This document shows positions 5,945 to 7,376 of a DNA stretch of 7,376 bases, one piece after another; position 1 is the stretch's first letter, and every line of letters starts with the position of its first letter. Position numbers and translations under genes: made by a program. The notes below the pieces were generated by a model that worked only from the letters and a program-made list of their open reading frames with translations, ran no database searches and was not told where the DNA came from. Source of the DNA: Candidatus Falkowiibacteriota bacterium (GTDB taxonomy: Bacteria > Patescibacteriota > Patescibacteriia > Patescibacteriales > GWE2-39-37); NCBI GenBank assembly GCA_013335665.1, contig JAAXVE010000038.1:1-7376 (forward strand), given 5' to 3'.

Positions 5945-5963
5945 TATAATACTAGATATTATA
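5945..5963 (+). promoter_or_regulatory. -10 box and overlapping inverted repeat upstream of the P-type ATPase
   Basis: A consensus TATAAT lies at 5945-5950, 19 nt before the ATG at 5970; no convincing -35 is present 16-18 nt upstream (TTTTTC at 5922-5927 is the nearest). The same bases start a perfect 7-bp inverted repeat, TATAATA (5945-5951) and TATTATA (5957-5963), around CTAGA. It would cover the -10 and the start point, so it could be an operator, perhaps compensating for a weak -35 by regulated or activator-dependent use. An AT-rich chance match remains possible. Confidence 0.5.
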
Positions 5964-5969
5964 AAAATT

Positions 5970-7376
5970 ATGATTGATTATCAAAAAGCGGGTGGCCTTT
6001 CCGAAGAGGTGGCTGCGGAGCGTTTATTGTCTGAAGGTGATAATTCCCTGAGTGCAAAAGAGCACAAAGGGATTTTTCTTGTAATTGGTGGTGTCTTGAG
6101 TGAGCCGATGTTTTTTTTATTGGTTGCCTGTAGTGGTATTTATTTTACATTGGGAGATTTGGGTGAATCAATTGCCTTAATGGTGTCGGTTTTGCTAGTT
6201 GTTGCTATAACTGTTTATCAAGAAAACAAAACTGAAAAAGCGCTGGGGGCTCTTAAAGACCTATCCAGTCCACGTGCATTGGTGATACGTGATGGCGTTG
6301 CAAAAAGAGTCGCAGGCACTGAAGTGGTGCGTGGAGATGTGATTATTTTAAATGAGGGCGACAGGGTTCCTGCAGATGCAATATTGTTTTTTACCAACAA
6401 CCTACTGCTTGATGAGTCGATTTTGACGGGCGAGTCGGTCTCCGTTCGTAAAAGTGGAGTGGAAGCTCAAGAAGAAATCGATAGACCAGGGACTGACAAT
6501 TCTGCTAGCGTTTATGCGAGTACTCTCGTCGTTGGCGGGTATGGTATGGCACGCATAGTAGCTACTGGGAACAAGACAGAAGTTGGTAAAATAGGCGCAT
6601 CGCTGGCAGACGTTATTCCAGAGAAGACGAGGCTGCAAAGTGAGATAGACCAATTAATTAAAGTCTTTGCCTGGTACGGATTAGCACTTTGTTTGGCTGT
6701 CGCAATTATTTTTGGACTGAAAAACAACGATTGGGTTTCAGGAATATTATCCGGGCTATCACTTGCCATGTCTATTCTTCCAGAGGAGTTTCCAGTGATT
6801 TTAACCGTATTCATGGCATTGGGTGCTTGGCGTTTATCGCGCAAAAATGTTCTTACGAGCAGACAGAAGGTTGTTCAGGCACTGGGTGGTATTACGGTGT
6901 TGTGTACTGACAAAACAGGCACACTTACGATGAATCAAATGGAATTAGAGGCCGTTAATGATGGAAAAAAAATGATAGCGACCGACGGAAGCAGTAATGA
7001 GGAAATTGAAAACATAGTGGAGTTAGGATACTTAGCTAGCCAACCCAAGCCATTTGATCCTTTGGAAAAAGCGCTTCACAAAACCTATCACGACATTGCC
7101 TCTAATGAGAAGCCAGCATTATTTAAAAGTTGGAGGCTTCTTGAAGAATATCCTTTAAGCCATGAGCTATTGGTAATTTCTCACGTGTGGGAAAGGCCTT
7201 TAAAAGATGATTATCTAGTGGCGGCTAAGGGCGCTCCAGAGGCAATCGTAGAAATATGCCACCTTAATGCTAGTCAAGCTTCGATGTGGATGAAGCAAGT
7301 TGAAGAAATGGCACGCAAAGGATTACGTGTTCTTGCTGTTGCACGGGCCCACTATAAAAAAGATAAACTACCAGAA
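5970..7376 (+). CDS. Cation-transporting P-type ATPase (PEEFPV subgroup), 3' end outside the window
   Basis: The frame is open from ATG 5970 to the window edge (469 codons), roughly half of a typical 850-900-residue P2-type pump. Visible parts in order: an N-terminal cation-ATPase domain (GLSEEVAAERLL, 9-20); TM1-TM2 (about 47-83); the actuator domain with dephosphorylation loop TGES (153-156); TM3-TM4 (about 229-287) containing PEEFPVILTVFMALGAW from 271; the phosphorylation site DKTGT with catalytic Asp314; and the nucleotide-binding domain with the KGAPE motif (Lys420). It lacks N-terminal CxxC metal-binding domains and has no CPC or SPC in TM4, so it is not a P1B heavy-metal pump. TM4 has PEEFP instead of the PEGLP of classic Ca2+ pumps, placing it in a bacterial P2-like subgroup whose ion I cannot assign. 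It is divergent from the sdp-type operon across 176 nt. No Shine-Dalgarno precedes the start. Confidence 0.92.
   Translation, partial: MIDYQKAGGLSEEVAAERLLSEGDNSLSAKEHKGIFLVIGGVLSEPMFFLLVACSGIYFTLGDLGESIALMVSVLLVVAITVYQENKTEKALGALKDLSSPRALVIRDGVAKRVAGTEVVRGDVIILNEGDRVPADAILFFTNNLLLDESILTGESVSVRKSGVEAQEEIDRPGTDNSASVYASTLVVGGYGMARIVATGNKTEVGKIGASLADVIPEKTRLQSEIDQLIKVFAWYGLALCLAVAIIFGLKNNDWVSGILSGLSLAMSILPEEFPVILTVFMALGAWRLSRKNVLTSRQKVVQALGGITVLCTDKTGTLTMNQMELEAVNDGKKMIATDGSSNEEIENIVELGYLASQPKPFDPLEKALHKTYHDIASNEKPALFKSWRLLEEYPLSHELLVISHVWERPLKDDYLVAAKGAPEAIVEICHLNASQASMWMKQVEEMARKGLRVLAVARAHYKKDKLPE

Noticed and set aside
6218..6844. Minus-strand open frames at 6218-6400, 6402-6653 and 6512-6844, and plus-strand 6689-6910
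   Set aside because: All lie inside the P-type ATPase coding frame, whose conserved motifs leave no doubt about the true frame.

Overview
The window reads as bacterial chromosome with moderately low GC and the standard genetic code: TAA and TGA act as stops and no in-frame TGA interrupts any gene. Lineage can only be guessed. The histidine kinase H-box context (SLASHQLRTP) is common in Patescibacteria (Candidate Phyla Radiation), and none of the six genes whose starts are visible has a Shine-Dalgarno sequence, while the promoters look sigma-70-like (TTGACA / TATAAT). I lean towards a CPR-type bacterium with low confidence; a Gram-positive-like or other lineage is not excluded.

Layout, left to right. 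Positions 1-96 are the last 31 codons of an RND-type efflux permease, closed by a strong hairpin terminator. A 189-nt intergenic region follows, with an unexplained inverted repeat and a GCATA repeat cluster. Then comes a MASE3-PAS-PAS histidine kinase (286-2502, +). It runs tail-to-tail, with a 9-nt gap, into an OmpR-family response regulator (2512-3180, -). Upstream of the regulator, on the same strand, lies a compact operon transcribed right to left: an SdpR-like ArsR repressor (5512-5793), an SdpI-like membrane protein (4827-5504) and a 14-TM DHA2-type MFS exporter (3224-4813). A 30-bp perfect palindrome overlaps the operon's promoter. Divergent from it is a P-type cation ATPase (5970 to the window end, +), cut by the edge after 469 codons and containing the unusual TM4 motif PEEFPV.

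How the parts may work together (inference): every gene is an envelope transporter, an envelope sensor, or a regulator of these. The kinase probably senses a membrane or small-molecule cue through MASE3 and phosphorylates the adjacent regulator. SdpR probably represses its own operon and may be sequestered by SdpI, as in the Bacillus subtilis sdpRI paradigm, with the MFS pump added as a third effector. The heptamer TTTAGGC occurs upstream of the kinase, upstream of the regulator, and in the sdpR/P-ATPase divergent region. This suggests, without proving, one shared regulatory circuit. I see no mobile element, CRISPR array, tRNA or rRNA, and no clearly novel multi-gene system. The most interesting signals are the sdpRI-MFS arrangement with its operator, the kinase terminator buried in the opposing gene, and the consistent absence of Shine-Dalgarno sites.
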